Positions 26,486 to 34,851 of a stretch of DNA of 64,000 bases are shown in pieces. Under the pieces are notes generated by a model, which searched no databases, was not told the origin of the DNA, and saw nothing but the letters and a program-made list of their open reading frames with translations. Positions within the stretch are counted from its first letter, which is position 1, and each line of letters starts with the position of its first letter. Where the stretch lies: positions 524,128-588,127 of the forward strand of contig NZ_JBHMFS010000001.1 in NCBI RefSeq assembly GCF_051433165.1. Direction: 5' to 3'. The stretch comes from Falsiroseomonas sp051433165. GTDB taxonomy: Bacteria > Pseudomonadota > Alphaproteobacteria > Acetobacterales > Acetobacteraceae. A program made the translations under genes and the position numbers.

Positions 26486-26962
26486 GTGTTTGCATCCGGC
26501 GCGCAATCGGGCATAGCAAGGCCCGTGTCAGGCGCGCTGGAACTTCTCGGGTTGTTTGCGGTGGCGGTGGGCGCCGCCAGCCTGCTTCCCATGGCATCGG
26601 AGCCGCTGGTGGTCGGGCTGCTGCTTTTGGGCGGGCAGCCCGTTTGGCTGTTGGTGGCGGTGGCGAGCCTGGGCAATACGCTGGGCTCCGTCATCAACTG
26701 GGCGCTGGGCCTGCAATTGCTGCGCTGGCAGGACCGGCGCTGGTTTCCCGTGAAACCCTCGGCGCTGGAACGCGCGAGCGGCTGGTACCGTCGCTGGGGC
26801 CATTGGTCGCTGCTGCTGAGCTGGGCGCCGGTGATCGGCGATCCGCTGACATTGGCAGCCGGCGTGATGCGCGAACCGTTCTGGCGCTTCCTGCTGCTGG
26901 TCGCCATCGCCAAGACCGGACGCTATGTGGTGCTTGCGCTGGTGACGCTCGGCCTCACCTGA
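26486..26962 (+). CDS. YqaA/DedA-like inner-membrane protein
   Basis: A protein of about 158 residues with three or four helices. LFAVAVGAASLLPMASEPLV, SLGNTLGSVINWALG and WSLLLSWAPVIGDPLTLAAG match the small YqaA branch of the DedA/VTT membrane family, several members of which move lipids or support membrane integrity. The start is unclear (GTG 26486, GTG 26525, or ATG 26590). It lies between pufC and crtI; any link to photosynthesis is positional only. Confidence 0.75.
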   Translation: MFASGAQSGIARPVSGALELLGLFAVAVGAASLLPMASEPLVVGLLLLGGQPVWLLVAVASLGNTLGSVINWALGLQLLRWQDRRWFPVKPSALERASGWYRRWGHWSLLLSWAPVIGDPLTLAAGVMREPFWRFLLLVAIAKTGRYVVLALVTLGLT

Positions 26963-26981
26963 ACGGAAGGGAGGACGCAGC

Positions 26982-28526
26982 ATGATGGACGGCACGGATC
27001 TGCACCGGGACACGCGCCCGCATGCCGTGGTCATCGGCGCCGGGTTTGGCGGCCTAGCCGCTGCCATTCGCCTCGGTGCGCGTGGCTGGCGCGTGACGGT
27101 GGTGGAAAAGCTGGATGCGGCTGGCGGCCGCGCCTATGTCTATCGGCAGGATGGCTTCACCTTCGACGCCGGCCCCACCATCATCACCGCGCCGTACCTG
27201 CTGGAAGAATTGTGGACGCTCGCGGGGCGCCGCATGGCGGATGACCTCGACCTGCGCGCGATGAACCCCTTCTACCAGATCCGGTTCGACGACGGCACGG
27301 TGATGAATTGCAGCGCCGATCTGGTGGCAACGCGCGCCGAGATTGCCCGGATAGCGCCGGAGGATCTGCCCGGCTTCGACCGTTTCATCGCCGACAGCGA
27401 GAAGATTTTCGAGGTCGCCTTCGCGAAGCTCGCCGACCAGCCCTTCCATCAATTGTCCACGCTTCTGCGCGCTGTGCCGGACATGCTGCGGCTGCAAGGC
27501 TACCGCACCGTCTACAGCAAGGTCAGCGACTACTTCACCAACGACAAGCTGCGGATCGCCTTCAGCTTCCACCCGCTGCTGATCGGCGGCAACCCGCTGA
27601 ACACCACCGCCTATTACTGCCTGATCGCGCATCTGGAACGGCTGCATGGCGTGCACTACGCCATGGGTGGCATGGGTGCGGTGGTCGACGGACTGCTGGG
27701 GCTGATCCGGCATTTCGGTGGCACGCTGCGCACCAGCACGGAGGTCGCACAGATCACGGTGAAGGACGGCCGCGCCAGCGGCGTGCGCCTGGCCAGCGGC
27801 GAGACCCTTGCGGCCGACATCGTCATTTCCAACGCCGATGTCGGCTGGACCTACACGAAACTGCTCTCGGAGCATAAGCGCCGGCGCTGGACCGATGCGA
27901 AGGTGGCGCGCGCCAATTATTCGATGAGCCTGTTCGTCTGGTATTTCGGCACCAATCGGCGCTTCGAGGATGTCTACCACCACACCATGGTGCTCGGCCC
28001 GCGCTACCAGGAACTGCTGACGGACATCTTCAAGCGGAAGGTGCTGTCGGAGGATTTCTCGCTGTACCTGCACCGGCCCACCGCCACCGACCCGTCCCTC
28101 GCCCCGCCTGGCTGCGACAGCTTCTATGTGCTGTCCCCGGTGCCGCATCTCGGTGGCAACACGGATTGGGCGCAGCATGCCGAACCCTACCGCGCCGCCA
28201 TCGAAAAGCGACTGGAGGACACGGTGCTGCCCGGCCTGGGTGCGAGCCTCGTCACCTCCCGAATCCTGACACCGCAGGATTTCCGCGACCGGCTGCTATC
28301 CGTGCAGGGCGCGGCCTTCTCGCTGGAACCGCAGCTTTTCCAATCTGCCTGGTTCCGTCCGCACAATGTCAGCGAGGATCTGCCCGGATTGTTCCTCGTC
28401 GGCGCCGGCACGCACCCCGGCGCCGGCGTCCCGGGCGTGGTGTCCTCGGCGCGCATCCTGGACCAGGTGGTGCCGCATGGCGACACGCTGGCAGGATCGC
28501 GGCTGCGGTCTCAACAGACGGCCTGA
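26982..28526 (+). CDS. crtI: Phytoene desaturase
   Basis: CrtI converts phytoene to neurosporene or lycopene with FAD. The dinucleotide-binding motif is VVIGAGFGGLAAAIRLG (~17), followed by VVEKLDAAGGRAYVYRQDGF; the family C-terminal motif is GAGTHPGAGVPGVVSSARIL. Length 514 is typical. AGGGAGG precedes ATG 26982. It is separated from crtB by 12 kb, unlike the crtIB pair of Rhodobacter. Confidence 0.95.
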   Translation: MMDGTDLHRDTRPHAVVIGAGFGGLAAAIRLGARGWRVTVVEKLDAAGGRAYVYRQDGFTFDAGPTIITAPYLLEELWTLAGRRMADDLDLRAMNPFYQIRFDDGTVMNCSADLVATRAEIARIAPEDLPGFDRFIADSEKIFEVAFAKLADQPFHQLSTLLRAVPDMLRLQGYRTVYSKVSDYFTNDKLRIAFSFHPLLIGGNPLNTTAYYCLIAHLERLHGVHYAMGGMGAVVDGLLGLIRHFGGTLRTSTEVAQITVKDGRASGVRLASGETLAADIVISNADVGWTYTKLLSEHKRRRWTDAKVARANYSMSLFVWYFGTNRRFEDVYHHTMVLGPRYQELLTDIFKRKVLSEDFSLYLHRPTATDPSLAPPGCDSFYVLSPVPHLGGNTDWAQHAEPYRAAIEKRLEDTVLPGLGASLVTSRILTPQDFRDRLLSVQGAAFSLEPQLFQSAWFRPHNVSEDLPGLFLVGAGTHPGAGVPGVVSSARILDQVVPHGDTLAGSRLRSQQTA

Positions 28527-28540
28527 GCTGAACGGTGTTG

Positions 28541-28563
28541 GCCGGCGGCAACGCACCGCCGGC
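28541..28563 (+). terminator. Possible terminator hairpin after crtI
   Basis: GCCGGCGG at 28541-28548 and CCGCCGGC at 28556-28563 form a perfect 8-base stem with a 7-base loop, 15 bases after the crtI stop. No T-run follows, so it could also only stabilise the mRNA end. Confidence 0.4.
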
Positions 28564-28569
28564 AGGGCA

Positions 28570-28703
28570 CGGCTACCGGCGACGTCCCTAAAAAAGACAA
28601 ATACCGCAATTTAAGACGAATTCTCCCACGGATGTGAGGTGTGCAGATCTTCTGCGGCCGTATGCTGATGGAGAAGAAGTTTTTTTGCGGGAAAGGTCTC
28701 CAG
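28570..28703 (+). promoter_or_regulatory. AT-rich leader before the response regulator gene
   Basis: This stretch is strikingly AT-rich for the region, with A6 at 28591-28596, T7 near 28681-28687 and several AT blocks between. No PpsR-type palindrome is present and no -35/-10 pair can be assigned with confidence. It probably carries the promoter of the response regulator. Confidence 0.4.
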
Positions 28704-29390
28704 ATGAATACGGTCTTGCTCATTTGCAGCGATCGCCGCCTGCGTGCCAGCCTCGCCGAGGGCCTGGCGCCTTCCTTCTCCGTCCACCAGGCCGATGACG
28801 GCGCGGAAGCCAGGGTCTTCCTTCGCGCCTCGGCGGGCGGCTGCAGCGCGGTTCTGATCGATACGGGTCTCAACGCGGCAGATGGCCCCGAGCCCTGCCG
28901 CGGCCTGCGGTCTGAAGGCTTCGACATGCCGATCCTTCTGCTCAGCGAGGCAAGTGACGAGGCGGATGTCGTCGCGGGCCTCGACAGCGGCGCCAATGAT
29001 TACATCCTCAAGCCATTCAGCATGCCGGAACTGCTGGCACGCCTCCGGGCCCATCTGCGGATTTCCGCCACGACGGAATCGGCCGTGCGCACCATCGGGC
29101 CCTATGCGTTCCGCCCCTCCGCCAAGCAGTTGTTCGAGCGCGCCCGCAACCGGACCATCCGGCTGACGAGCAAGGAGGTTGCCGTTCTGAAGTATCTTCA
29201 TGCCGCGGATGGACGGCCGGTGGCGAAGCACACGCTGCTCATGGAGGTGTGGGGCTACAACAGCGCAGTCAGCAGCCATACGCTGGAGACCCATATCTGG
29301 CGCCTACGCCAGAAGATCGAGGACAATCCGGCCAACGCACGTTTGCTGCTGACGAATCGCGACGGCTACCGCCTGAACCAGGCCGCATGA
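28704..29390 (+). CDS. Orphan OmpR/PhoB-type response regulator
   Basis: The 228-residue protein has an N-terminal receiver domain, with the likely phosphorylated aspartate in VLIDTGLNAADG (~52), the conserved serine in ILLLSEAS and lysine in YILKPFSMPELLARLRAHLR (~104). A C-terminal winged helix-turn-helix follows (RLTSKEVAVLKYLHA, SHTLETHIWRLRQKIE, NRDGYRL). The usual acidic pair at the first strand is reduced to one aspartate (LICSDRRLR). No histidine kinase lies in the window. Its place inside the photosynthesis cluster suggests a regulator of pigment or carotenoid genes, which is inference. Confidence 0.85.
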   Translation: MNTVLLICSDRRLRASLAEGLAPSFSVHQADDGAEARVFLRASAGGCSAVLIDTGLNAADGPEPCRGLRSEGFDMPILLLSEASDEADVVAGLDSGANDYILKPFSMPELLARLRAHLRISATTESAVRTIGPYAFRPSAKQLFERARNRTIRLTSKEVAVLKYLHAADGRPVAKHTLLMEVWGYNSAVSSHTLETHIWRLRQKIEDNPANARLLLTNRDGYRLNQAA

Positions 29391-29423
29391 TGATGCGCCC
29401 GATGCCCTTCCTGAGTTCGTGAC

Positions 29424-30017
29424 ATGAGCGCGCTGGATCTTGCGCCGCTCATCTGCCGGCTCCTCGCACGGAAGCGGCCGTCAGGGCGAAGCGGTGCGGG
29501 GCCGGCTTCCGGCAGCGCGCCGCAGGCCGCCTCGCCGACCGAGTTCGTCGATGGCAGTTGGCGGGTCATCGGCGCTAGCCGGCGGATTGCACAGGTCTCG
29601 GCGCCCATGGCCACGGGTGCCGCGGCCACGGGCGGCACGCTCCTGGTCTGCCAGACGCTCGGCCTGCCCAATGCGCTGATGGAGACCGGGCGTCGGCTGC
29701 TTGCTGGTGATGGTGTGGCCGAGGCCGGCGGTGACGGGGAAGTGGCCGCCACGACGCTGATCGGCGAGGGAATGGACCTCCTTCTGACCGGCCCCAGCAT
29801 ATTTGCTCCAGGCATCGCGTACCGGGAGGGAGCACAGCATGTCGAAGGCGGGCGCCCGTTGGCCCAGCCGGAACCTGCCCCGGTGCCCGAGCCGGCCTCG
29901 ATCGGACTGTTCGGTGTTCCGCTGGCCCTGATGGCCGCCCTGCTGGTCTGCACCGCTGCCAGGCGGCGCCGGCTTGCCCGCACCTGTGCCTCGCGCCGCG
30001 CGGATGGCGCGGCCTGA
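29424..30017 (+). CDS. Hypothetical protein with PEP-CTERM-like tail, probably truncated
   Basis: The C-terminal ~40 residues form a good PEP-CTERM sorting signal: PVPEPASIGLFG, a hydrophobic helix (VPLALMAALLVCTAA) and an arginine cluster. Such tails are cut by an exosortase, which is not seen here. The rest (197 residues) is low in recognisable features and lacks the N-terminal signal peptide expected for this class; no ribosome site precedes the ATG. The gene may be a 5'-truncated remnant. It lies between the response regulator and convergent crtD. Confidence 0.45.
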   Translation: MSALDLAPLICRLLARKRPSGRSGAGPASGSAPQAASPTEFVDGSWRVIGASRRIAQVSAPMATGAAATGGTLLVCQTLGLPNALMETGRRLLAGDGVAEAGGDGEVAATTLIGEGMDLLLTGPSIFAPGIAYREGAQHVEGGRPLAQPEPAPVPEPASIGLFGVPLALMAALLVCTAARRRRLARTCASRRADGAA

Positions 30018-30047
30018 ACTAGCGGCGGACTTCGGCATCCGCGCGAA

Positions 30048-31526
30048 TCAGCGGCGCGGCCGAACCTCCAGCACCCGTGCCGCTGCCAGCCGGCCGGACA
30101 TGGCCGCCATGGGAATGCCCGGCCCCGGATGGACGGAGCCGCCGGCGAGGAACAGACCCGGCAGGCGCGATGCGGCGCCCGGGCGCGCGAAGGTGCCGGT
30201 GGCGCCGTGGCTGGCGCGGCCATACAGCGCGCCGCCGGTGCCGGGGAACAGGCTGTGGAAGCCGGCCGGCGTGGTCGTGGTGGTGTTGCCGGGGGTCGCC
30301 TCAATCATCAGGCCGCAACGGCGCAGCAGATCCAGGCTGCGCTGCTGCAACTGCTCCAGCGCATCGGGCGACAGGTCGGCCAGGTCGCCATCGGCGGGGG
30401 CGTTGACCAGCAGCAGCAGGCGTTCGGGCGTGCCGGGTGGCACCTCGGCGTGGCCGCGATCCTGGGCGCAGATATAGACGGTGGGTGCTTCGGTGATCTG
30501 GCGGGCGCGGAAGATGGCGGCGAATTCGGCGGCGTAGTCCTCGGCGAAGAAGACGTTGTGGTGGGTCAGCGGGAAGCCGTGCGTCACCGCATTCATGCAC
30601 CAGGTGACGGCGGAGAGGGACCGCGCGGCACGCGGCGTATCGCGCGCCGCATGTCGCGCGGCGCCGCCGAGCAGCCCCTGGCCGAGCGCGGCCACATCGC
30701 CATTGAATACCACGGCATCGGCCGCCAGCGTCTCCCCACCCGCCAACCGCACGCCGGCGGCACGGCCGTTCTGCACCAGGATTTCCTCCACCTCCGCGTT
30801 GAAGCGGAAGCTGGCGCCCTGGCTTTCGGCAAGGTCGCGGATGGCGTCGGCCACGCCTCGCATGCCGCCCTCCACCAGCCAGACGCCGTCCTGTTCCACA
30901 TGCGCGACCAGCATCAGCGTGGCGGGTGCGAGGAAGGGGGAGCAGCCGCAATAGGTGGCATAGCGGCCGAACAACTGGCGCAGCCGCGGATCGCGAAAGT
31001 GGCTGCCGAGCGCCTGCCACATCGTCGCCCAGGGCGCCGTGCGCCACAGCGCATCCAGCCGCCCGACGCGCCGCACAAGATCGAGCGGGGAGGGCCGCTG
31101 CGCCGCGATGAAGCTGTGTTGCAGCGTGCGGAAAATGTCCGCGCTGCGGGCGGCGAAATCGCGAAACCCCTGCGCGTCCTGCGCCCCGGCGAATGCGCCG
31201 ATGGCCTCCGCGGATTCGTCTATATCCGCGAACAGGTCCAGCCGCCCGCCCTCGCGCCAGGCGTGGCGTGCCAGGATATCCGCACGGCGCAGCACCAGCG
31301 CATCCTCCAGCCGCCGCCCCGCATCCTCGAACAAACCCGAAAAAATCCAGCGCATGGTGAAGACCGTGGGGCCGCCATCGATGGCCGCACCGCCGGCCTG
31401 CACATGCCGCATCTTGCCGCCCGGCGTCGCCGCGCGTTCCAGCACCGTGACGCGCACACCCTGGCGGGCCAGATCCGCCGCAGCCGACAGGCCGCCGATG
31501 CCGGCGCCGATCACCACGACATGCAT
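30048..31526 (-). CDS. crtD: 1-Hydroxycarotenoid 3,4-desaturase (methoxyneurosporene dehydrogenase)
   Basis: CrtD introduces the 3,4 double bond in hydroxy- or methoxy-carotenoids of the spheroidene/spirilloxanthin route. FAD motif VVVIGAGIGGLSAAADLA is at residues 3-20; FGRYATYCGCSPFLAPATLM and the C-terminal FLAGGSVHPGPGIPMAAMSG are typical of CrtD as opposed to CrtI. At 492 residues it is normal. Its ATG is a few bases downstream of the membrane protein gene, so they form one minus-strand unit. crtC and crtA are not in the window. Confidence 0.92.
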   Translation of the reverse strand: MHVVVIGAGIGGLSAAADLARQGVRVTVLERAATPGGKMRHVQAGGAAIDGGPTVFTMRWIFSGLFEDAGRRLEDALVLRRADILARHAWREGGRLDLFADIDESAEAIGAFAGAQDAQGFRDFAARSADIFRTLQHSFIAAQRPSPLDLVRRVGRLDALWRTAPWATMWQALGSHFRDPRLRQLFGRYATYCGCSPFLAPATLMLVAHVEQDGVWLVEGGMRGVADAIRDLAESQGASFRFNAEVEEILVQNGRAAGVRLAGGETLAADAVVFNGDVAALGQGLLGGAARHAARDTPRAARSLSAVTWCMNAVTHGFPLTHHNVFFAEDYAAEFAAIFRARQITEAPTVYICAQDRGHAEVPPGTPERLLLLVNAPADGDLADLSPDALEQLQQRSLDLLRRCGLMIEATPGNTTTTTPAGFHSLFPGTGGALYGRASHGATGTFARPGAASRLPGLFLAGGSVHPGPGIPMAAMSGRLAAARVLEVRPRR

Positions 31527-31530
31527 CGCG

Positions 31531-32271
31531 TCAGGCCGCCGCGCGCAGACGCTGCCGGTTGCGCGCCTGCCGCTCCACCTCCAGCCGGTGCCAGATGATC
31601 AGCGCGAGGCCGACGATCAGCGGGATGCTCCACATGCCGGGATGCAGCGCGAGCTCCGGGAAGATGCGGACGGAGCCGAAGGCCATGAAGGCGGTGTAGA
31701 CGGAGATGCCGGCGCCAACGAAGGCCTTGATGTGCTCCTTCAGCCAATCGGTCCGCGTCGCGCTCGGCTTGTGCAGGAACCACAGATTGGTCAGTCCGGT
31801 GGCGATGCCGACCACCGCGATGCCGATCATCAAATTCTGCCCGATGATCCAGCCCTGCACCGCGCAGACCAGCGCTGCGGCGATCACGGCGTATTGCAGC
31901 GCCAGGTTCAACGGCGTGCGGTTTGCCGCGTGGCGTTGCTTGCTGGTGATGCAGAGCCAGCCATACCAGGCGAGGTTGATGGTCAGGATGCCGGTATGCA
32001 GCATCATCCAGCCGAACATGCCGCGCAGGAAGGGCGCATCGTAGTCGGCGGCCAGGTGCGGATGCGTGCCGAAGGGGTCGGCCAGCGTCAGCAGGCTCAT
32101 CGCCACTGCGAAGTTGCCGGTGGCGAGCATGGCGAAGGTGAAGATGCGCCCCCAGCGGCGATGGTTGGCGCCACCCTTGCGGCCGATCACCGGCACCCAG
32201 AAGGCGATGGCGCCGGTCACGCCGGTCAGGATGTGCGCGATGACCAGGCTGTGGAACAGCATCAACACCAT
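31531..32271 (-). CDS. Multi-spanning membrane protein upstream of crtD, function unknown
   Basis: A 246-residue protein with about seven helices. Histidines occur near helix ends (FHSLVIAHI, NHRRWGRIFTFAML, MMLHTGILTINLAWYGW, KEHIKAFVG), loosely recalling DUF2306-type proteins. The start at 32271 follows GGGAGGAGAA. It lies four bases from crtD in the same unit and diverges from the P450 gene across a short region with PpsR-like sites. A role in carotenoid or pigment metabolism, perhaps with crtD, is inferred from context only. Confidence 0.7.
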   Translation of the reverse strand: MVLMLFHSLVIAHILTGVTGAIAFWVPVIGRKGGANHRRWGRIFTFAMLATGNFAVAMSLLTLADPFGTHPHLAADYDAPFLRGMFGWMMLHTGILTINLAWYGWLCITSKQRHAANRTPLNLALQYAVIAAALVCAVQGWIIGQNLMIGIAVVGIATGLTNLWFLHKPSATRTDWLKEHIKAFVGAGISVYTAFMAFGSVRIFPELALHPGMWSIPLIVGLALIIWHRLEVERQARNRQRLRAAA

Positions 32272-32275
32272 CTGC

Positions 32276-32316
32276 TGTTCTCCTCCCTTGACAGAAAGTG
32301 ACAATGCCACTTGACA
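32276..32316 (+). promoter_or_regulatory. Candidate PpsR-like sites between the crtD unit and the P450 gene
   Basis: An exact TGT-N12-ACA lies at 32276-32293, and a one-mismatch version, TGACAATGCCACTTGACA, at 32299-32316. Read on the minus strand, the latter shares ACTGTCAAGTGG with the distal crtE site at 15716-15727. Two TTGACA hexamers (32288-32293, 32311-32316) are also present. The 67-base divergent region therefore looks co-regulated with the photosynthesis genes. Confidence 0.5.
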
Positions 32317-32338
32317 GTTGCCGCTGCAAGGCGAGGAA

Positions 32339-33733
32339 ATGACGGTGATGGAAGGCTTTGGCGCCAGCGTGGCGCGCAATTTCGTGCCGCCGCACCCCAC
32401 GCCGCGCTCCCCCGTGGTGGCGCTGTTCCGCGCGCTGCTGGAAGGGGAGGGAGACCTGCTCGGCCTGCTGCCGACCGAGGCCTACACCATGCCGATCGGC
32501 CCGCTGGGCTATTCGCGCCGGTCCATCGTGGTGGTGAACGAGCCGAAGCTGGTGCGCCACGTGCTGGTCGATCCGGACGGCATCTTCCCGAAATCGGACC
32601 TGATGGTGAATGCGCTGGAGCCGCTGATCGGCGACAGCATTTTTGTGAGTTCCGGCGCCACCTGGAAGCGCCAGCGCCAGATGATGGACCCGGCGCTGAC
32701 CCTGATGCGCGTGAACCGCGCCTTCCCCTGCATGGAAGCCGGGATCGAGGCGGCGGAAGCGACACTCGGGCAGACCGCGGCCTCGCAGGAGGTCTTCTCG
32801 CTCGACCTGGCGATGAGCCATCTGACGGCGGACATCATCTGCCGCTCCGTCTTCTCCACCAGCCTGCAATCCCGCGTGGCGCATGAGGTGTTCGACGCCT
32901 TCACCTTCTTCGAACGCAGCGTGGCGCAGGTGGAAATCCGCCGCCTGATCATGGACCGCGCCTGGACGCGCATCCCCCAGACCCAGGCCGTGCTGGACAG
33001 CTGCGCGCTGATCCGCCGCAGCTTGGGCGAATTGCTGGGCAGCCACCTCGACGCCGGCCAGAGCTTCGATGACATCGCCAGCGCCGTCGTCGCCGCGCGG
33101 GATGGGGAAGGCCGCGCCTTCACGCGGGAGGAGCTGATCGACCAGCTCGGCGTGCTGTTCCTGGCAGGCCATGAGACCAGCGCCAGCGCGCTGACCTGGG
33201 TCTTCTATCTGTTGGCCTCGCGGCCGGATTACGTCGCGCGGCTGCGCGCGGAGATCACGGCGGTATGCGGTGACGGGCCGATAGGCTTCGAGCACACCAA
33301 GCGCCTGGTCTTCACCCGCAACGTGTTCCGCGAAACGCTGCGTCTCTACCCGCCCATCACCTTCCTGCCGCGCATCGCCAATGAAGCGACGCGGATTGGC
33401 GACTATCGCGTGAAGCGCGGCGCGCTGATCATGGTGGCACCCTGGCTGCTGCACCGGCACCGAAGCTACTGGACCAACCCCAACACCTTCGACCCCGACC
33501 GCTTCCTGCCAGAACGCGAGGCGGAATTGACGGCCGGCGCCTACATTCCCTTCGGCATCGGCCCGCGCATCTGCGCCGGCGCCGCCTTCGCGACGGTGGA
33601 GGCGGTGTTGCTGATCGCCCGCCTGTTCCGCCGCTTCGATTTTTCGCTGGTGGAACCGCAGGATGTACGCCCGGCCGCGCGGCTGACCACGCGGCCGGCG
33701 CGGCAGATCCAGATGCGGGTGACGGCGGCCTGA
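32339..33733 (+). CDS. Cytochrome P450
   Basis: A complete P450 of 464 residues. The I-helix oxygen-binding motif is FLAGHETSASALTWVFYLLA (~272), the ExxR motif FRETLRLYPPITF (~329), and the heme loop PFGIGPRICAGAAFATVEA with the thiolate cysteine near residue 411. No signal or fused reductase is seen. ATG 32339 is near GAGGAA; ATG 32348 is better spaced. The next gene starts on its last base. Beside crtD, a hydroxylation or desaturation of a carotenoid is plausible, but the substrate is unknown. Confidence 0.9.
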   Translation: MTVMEGFGASVARNFVPPHPTPRSPVVALFRALLEGEGDLLGLLPTEAYTMPIGPLGYSRRSIVVVNEPKLVRHVLVDPDGIFPKSDLMVNALEPLIGDSIFVSSGATWKRQRQMMDPALTLMRVNRAFPCMEAGIEAAEATLGQTAASQEVFSLDLAMSHLTADIICRSVFSTSLQSRVAHEVFDAFTFFERSVAQVEIRRLIMDRAWTRIPQTQAVLDSCALIRRSLGELLGSHLDAGQSFDDIASAVVAARDGEGRAFTREELIDQLGVLFLAGHETSASALTWVFYLLASRPDYVARLRAEITAVCGDGPIGFEHTKRLVFTRNVFRETLRLYPPITFLPRIANEATRIGDYRVKRGALIMVAPWLLHRHRSYWTNPNTFDPDRFLPEREAELTAGAYIPFGIGPRICAGAAFATVEAVLLIARLFRRFDFSLVEPQDVRPAARLTTRPARQIQMRVTAA

Positions 33734-34851
33734 TGCCCACCGTGCTGCTGACGCTGGGCCGCCTGCCTAAGGCGCTCGACCTCGCGCGCGGCTTTTCGCA
33801 GATCGGCTGGCGCGTCGTTGTCGCGGAGCCTTTTGCACGACACCTCTGCGGCTCCTCCCGCGCCGTGGCAAAATCCATCCGCGTGCCGGCACCCGTTGAC
33901 GGCAAGCAGGCCTACCTGTCCGCGCTCGCCCAGGTGGTGCGCGATGAGGCGGTGGAGCTGGTGCTGCCGGTGTCGGAGGAGACGATGCATGTCGCGCACC
34001 TGCCGCCGCTGCTGCCCGCCGGCGTCCGCGTGCTGACCATGCCGCCGGATGTGCTGCTGCCGCTGCACCACAAGGGGGGCTTCGTCGCCTTCGCCCGGGC
34101 GCACGGGTTGGACGTACCGGATTCGGCGCCGCTCGGTGATCCCGGCGCGCAGGCGATCGTAGCGGCAGGACGCGTGGTGGTGAAGCCGGTGCATGGCTGC
34201 TCCGGCCGTGGCGTGATGCTGCTGCCGCAGGGCGCGGCGCTGCCTTCGGCGGAGGTGCCGTGCCTCGTGCAGAGCTTCGTCGCCGGGGCGGAGTTCAGCA
34301 CCTGCTCCCTGGCGCATCAGGGCCGCGTGCTGGCAACCACGGTCTATCGGGGCATCCAGATGTCCGGCTCCGTCGCCGTGGCGTTTGAACGTGTGGCGCA
34401 TCCCGCCATCGAGGATTGGGTGCGCCGTTTCGCCGCCGCCGCCAACTGGTCCGGCTTCATCGCCTTCGACCTGATCGTGGACGAAGCCGGGCGCCCCTGG
34501 GGGCTGGAGTGCAACCCGCGCACCACCAGCGGCCTGCACTTCTTCGAATCTGCCGATTTGGCCCGCGCCGTGGTGGACCCCGACGCCCCGCCGCCGTGCC
34601 ACAGGCCGGAAACCCGCCTGCAGCAATTCTGGTCCTGCCTGACGGAGACACAGCTTTCGCTGTTCCGTGGCGGTCCCTTCCGGCGCAACCTGCGCCAGTT
34701 GCTGACCACGCGCGATGTCTGCTGGCAGGCGCGGGACCCGATGCCGCTGCTGGCCATGCCCTGGACCACCTGGCCCATCATCCGCATGGCGGCGCAGAAG
34801 CGCGTGCCGTTCGGAGAGGTCGCGACACTGGATGTCGGCTGGTATGCTTAG
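33733..34851 (+). CDS. ATP-grasp family ligase-like protein
   Basis: A 372-residue ATP-grasp protein. An N-terminal Rossmann-like part (MPTVLLTLGRLPKALDLARG) is followed by VVVKPVHGCSGRGVMLLPQG (~153), a nucleotide-binding glycine loop, and PWGLECNPRTTSGLHFFES (~255), which carries the Mg2+-binding glutamate and asparagine. Such enzymes join a carboxylate to an amine, thiol or similar through an acyl phosphate; the substrate here is unknown. Its ATG overlaps the P450 stop (TGATG), so the two are co-translated. The stop TAG touches the left end of the MITE-like element. Confidence 0.8.
   Translation: MPTVLLTLGRLPKALDLARGFSQIGWRVVVAEPFARHLCGSSRAVAKSIRVPAPVDGKQAYLSALAQVVRDEAVELVLPVSEETMHVAHLPPLLPAGVRVLTMPPDVLLPLHHKGGFVAFARAHGLDVPDSAPLGDPGAQAIVAAGRVVVKPVHGCSGRGVMLLPQGAALPSAEVPCLVQSFVAGAEFSTCSLAHQGRVLATTVYRGIQMSGSVAVAFERVAHPAIEDWVRRFAAAANWSGFIAFDLIVDEAGRPWGLECNPRTTSGLHFFESADLARAVVDPDAPPPCHRPETRLQQFWSCLTETQLSLFRGGPFRRNLRQLLTTRDVCWQARDPMPLLAMPWTTWPIIRMAAQKRVPFGEVATLDVGWYA

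Noticed and set aside
28541..28563. Strong intrinsic terminator after crtI
   Set aside because: The stem is good but there is no T-run; kept only as a weak terminator candidate.
30129..31598. 489-codon plus-strand open frame
   Set aside because: It is antisense to crtD and has no recognisable domain; composition is typical of a GC shadow frame.
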